6,336 nucleotides of DNA from Anaerolineae bacterium (lineage in GTDB: Bacteria; Chloroflexota; Anaerolineae; Anaerolineales; Villigracilaceae). The notes under the pieces are model-generated. The model was not told the DNA's origin. It searched no databases and was given only the letters and a program-made list of their open reading frames with translations. Positions 4,829 to 6,336 of the stretch are shown here, piece by piece (the first letter of the stretch is position 1; every line of letters starts with the position of its first letter). A program made the translations under genes and the position numbers. The stretch is from the NCBI GenBank assembly GCA_003484265.1, contig DNDO01000038.1, forward strand, positions 7,003-13,338. Direction: 5' to 3'.

Positions 4829-6336
4829 ATGAAACCAGAATCAAAGAAATACTCAACGACCGTTGGGAGTCAAACCTACACGTTCGAGACCGGCAAACTT
4901 GCTGGTCAGGCAGGCGGCGCGGTGACCTTCGGCACAGGCGACAATATCGTCTTTGCCACCGCCACCATGGGCGGCGTTCGCGAAGGCATCGACTTCTTCC
5001 CTCTCAGCGTGGACTACGAAGAAAGACTCTATGCCGGCGGAAAGATCCCCGGTTCTTTCTTTCGGCGCGAAGGCAGGGCGCACACCGAAGCCATCCTGAC
5101 AGCCCGCCTAACCGACCGCCCGATCCGCCCATTATTCCAGGACGGAATGCGCAACGAAGTACAAATCATCGTTTACTCACACTCATCCGATGGCATAAAC
5201 CCATTGGACATCCTTGCCATCAACGCCGCATCTGCCGCGCTGATCATTTCGGACATTCCCTGGAACGGACCCATCGCTGCAGTACGCGTCGGCAGGATTA
5301 ACGGCGAATTCGTCCTCAACCCCAGCTATGCTGAAATTGACGCATCCGATCTGGACTTGAGGATTGCCGGCTCGAAAGACGCCATCCTGATGGTCGAGTG
5401 CGGCGCAGATGAAATCCCTGACAACATCATGGTTGAAGCCCTTGAATTGGGGCACAAATCCATACAGCCGTTGATAGATTTGCAAATGCAAATGGCAAAA
5501 GAGGTGGGCAAAGAAAAAAGAGAAGTCACATTATTCCTGCCTGGCGACGAGATCAAGAAAAAAGTATTCAACCGCGTCAGCGGACCGATGAACGAACTGC
5601 TCGATAAGCCGCTCTCCAAAGTGGAATTCTATACCGGCATGACCGCCATCAAGACGGAAGCCGAAGCGGAAATGACCACTGTCCCTGAAGGCGGCAATCC
5701 TGACGACTTCATGCCGGTCAATATGTTCCGTGAGGCATTTGAACTCGCAGAACAGGCTATCGTGCGTGAACGAATCCTCGGGGAGGGTAAACGCCCTGAC
5801 GGACGCACCCCAACCGAAGTCCGCGATATATGGTGCGAGGTCAATACATCTCCACGCGCGCATGGAACCGGCTTATTCACGCGCGGTGAAACGCAAATTT
5901 TGTCCTTTGCCACCCTTGCCACTTTGGGCGAAGCACAGGAGTTAGACAACCTCTCCCCGAACCACACAAAACGCTACATGCACCACTACAACTTCCCGCC
6001 CTTTTCCGTCGGTGAGGCAAGGTTCCTTCGCGGCTCGAGCAGACGCGAGATCGGTCATGGAGCTTTGGCGGAACGTGCGCTGGAACCCGTCCTCCCCAAC
6101 GAAGAGACGTTCCCCTACGCGATCCGCGTAGTATCCGAAGCTTTGTCGTCCAATGGTTCCACGTCCATGGGTTCAGTCTGCGGCTCCACGCTCGCACTGA
6201 TGGATGCCGGCGTTCCGATCAAAGCGCCCGTCTCTGGCGTGGCAATGGGACTTATCACTGATGATAAAGGGCGCTACAAAATTCTGACAGACATCCAGGG
6301 AACTGAAGATCACCTTGGCGACATGGACTTCAAGGT
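4829..6336 (+). CDS. pnp: Polynucleotide phosphorylase (PNPase), N-terminal 502 residues, cut by window end
   Basis: PNPase degrades RNA 3'-to-5' by phosphorolysis and can add tails in reverse. It works as a ring-shaped trimer, often within a degradosome. The frame stays open from ATG 4829 to the right edge: 502 of an expected 700-750 residues. The first RNase PH domain carries FFRREGR (77-83), whose arginines bind RNA in the channel. A helical linker lies near 240-315. The second RNase PH domain starts around RPDGR (322-326). It has the phosphate-binding loop NGSTS (442-446) and [10 protein letters not shown] (493-502) with the metal-binding aspartates 494, 498 and 500 and Lys502. The C-terminal KH and S1 RNA-binding domains lie beyond the window. 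AGGAG at 4819-4823, five bases upstream, supports this start. Expression is probably by read-through from rpsO, modulated by the structured leader. Confidence 0.97.
   Translation, partial: MKPESKKYSTTVGSQTYTFETGKLAGQAGGAVTFGTGDNIVFATATMGGVREGIDFFPLSVDYEERLYAGGKIPGSFFRREGRAHTEAILTARLTDRPIRPLFQDGMRNEVQIIVYSHSSDGINPLDILAINAASAALIISDIPWNGPIAAVRVGRINGEFVLNPSYAEIDASDLDLRIAGSKDAILMVECGADEIPDNIMVEALELGHKSIQPLIDLQMQMAKEVGKEKREVTLFLPGDEIKKKVFNRVSGPMNELLDKPLSKVEFYTGMTAIKTEAEAEMTTVPEGGNPDDFMPVNMFREAFELAEQAIVRERILGEGKRPDGRTPTEVRDIWCEVNTSPRAHGTGLFTRGETQILSFATLATLGEAQELDNLSPNHTKRYMHHYNFPPFSVGEARFLRGSSRREIGHGALAERALEPVLPNEETFPYAIRVVSEALSSNGSTSMGSVCGSTLALMDAGVPIKAPVSGVAMGLITDDKGRYKILTDIQGTEDHLGDMDFK

Noticed and set aside
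4853..6197. Several open frames on the minus strand and one on the plus strand overlapping pnp
   Set aside because: They lie in alternative frames of a well-supported PNPase gene, resemble no family, and mostly reflect codon bias of the real frame.

Overview
The window is a densely packed stretch of bacterial chromosome, about half G+C, with every recognisable gene on the + strand. The gene families are widespread, so the host can only be inferred. A textbook extended -10 promoter (TGGTATAAT), the perfect GC-rich palindrome between genes and the flavour of the proteins would fit Chloroflexota (Anaerolineae-like), but no marker here proves it.

Positions 1-4257 look like one operon. It holds the 3' end of an unrecognised gene (stop at 173-175), a DUF2785 protein (175-1008), two ABC-2 type permeases that resemble the COG4587/COG3694 pair (1011-1805 and 1809-2591), a DinB-like four-helix protein (2592-3122) and an M20 metallohydrolase of the YgeY type (3100-4257). 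Neighbouring genes overlap or lie 0-3 bases apart. The two permeases should form the membrane part of one exporter, but no ATP-binding subunit is visible. The DUF2785, DinB-like and M20 proteins have no evident shared pathway, so the cluster is accessory or housekeeping in nature rather than a defined system.

Positions 4258-6336 hold the conserved rpsO-pnp pair. An extended -10 promoter starts directly after the M20 stop codon. It is followed by a leader of about 76 bases, rpsO (ribosomal protein S15, 4359-4631), a 197-base intergenic region, and the first 502 codons of pnp (polynucleotide phosphorylase), which runs off the window.

The intergenic region is the most unusual part. It contains a perfect 14-bp palindrome, a nested long-range fold, and two mutually exclusive hairpin arrangements just before the pnp ribosome binding site. 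In E. coli the same interval carries a partial terminator and an RNase III-processed, self-regulated leader, so these structures are reasonable candidates for pnp control. I found no CRISPR array, tRNA, rRNA, insertion sequence or clearly novel multi-gene system.
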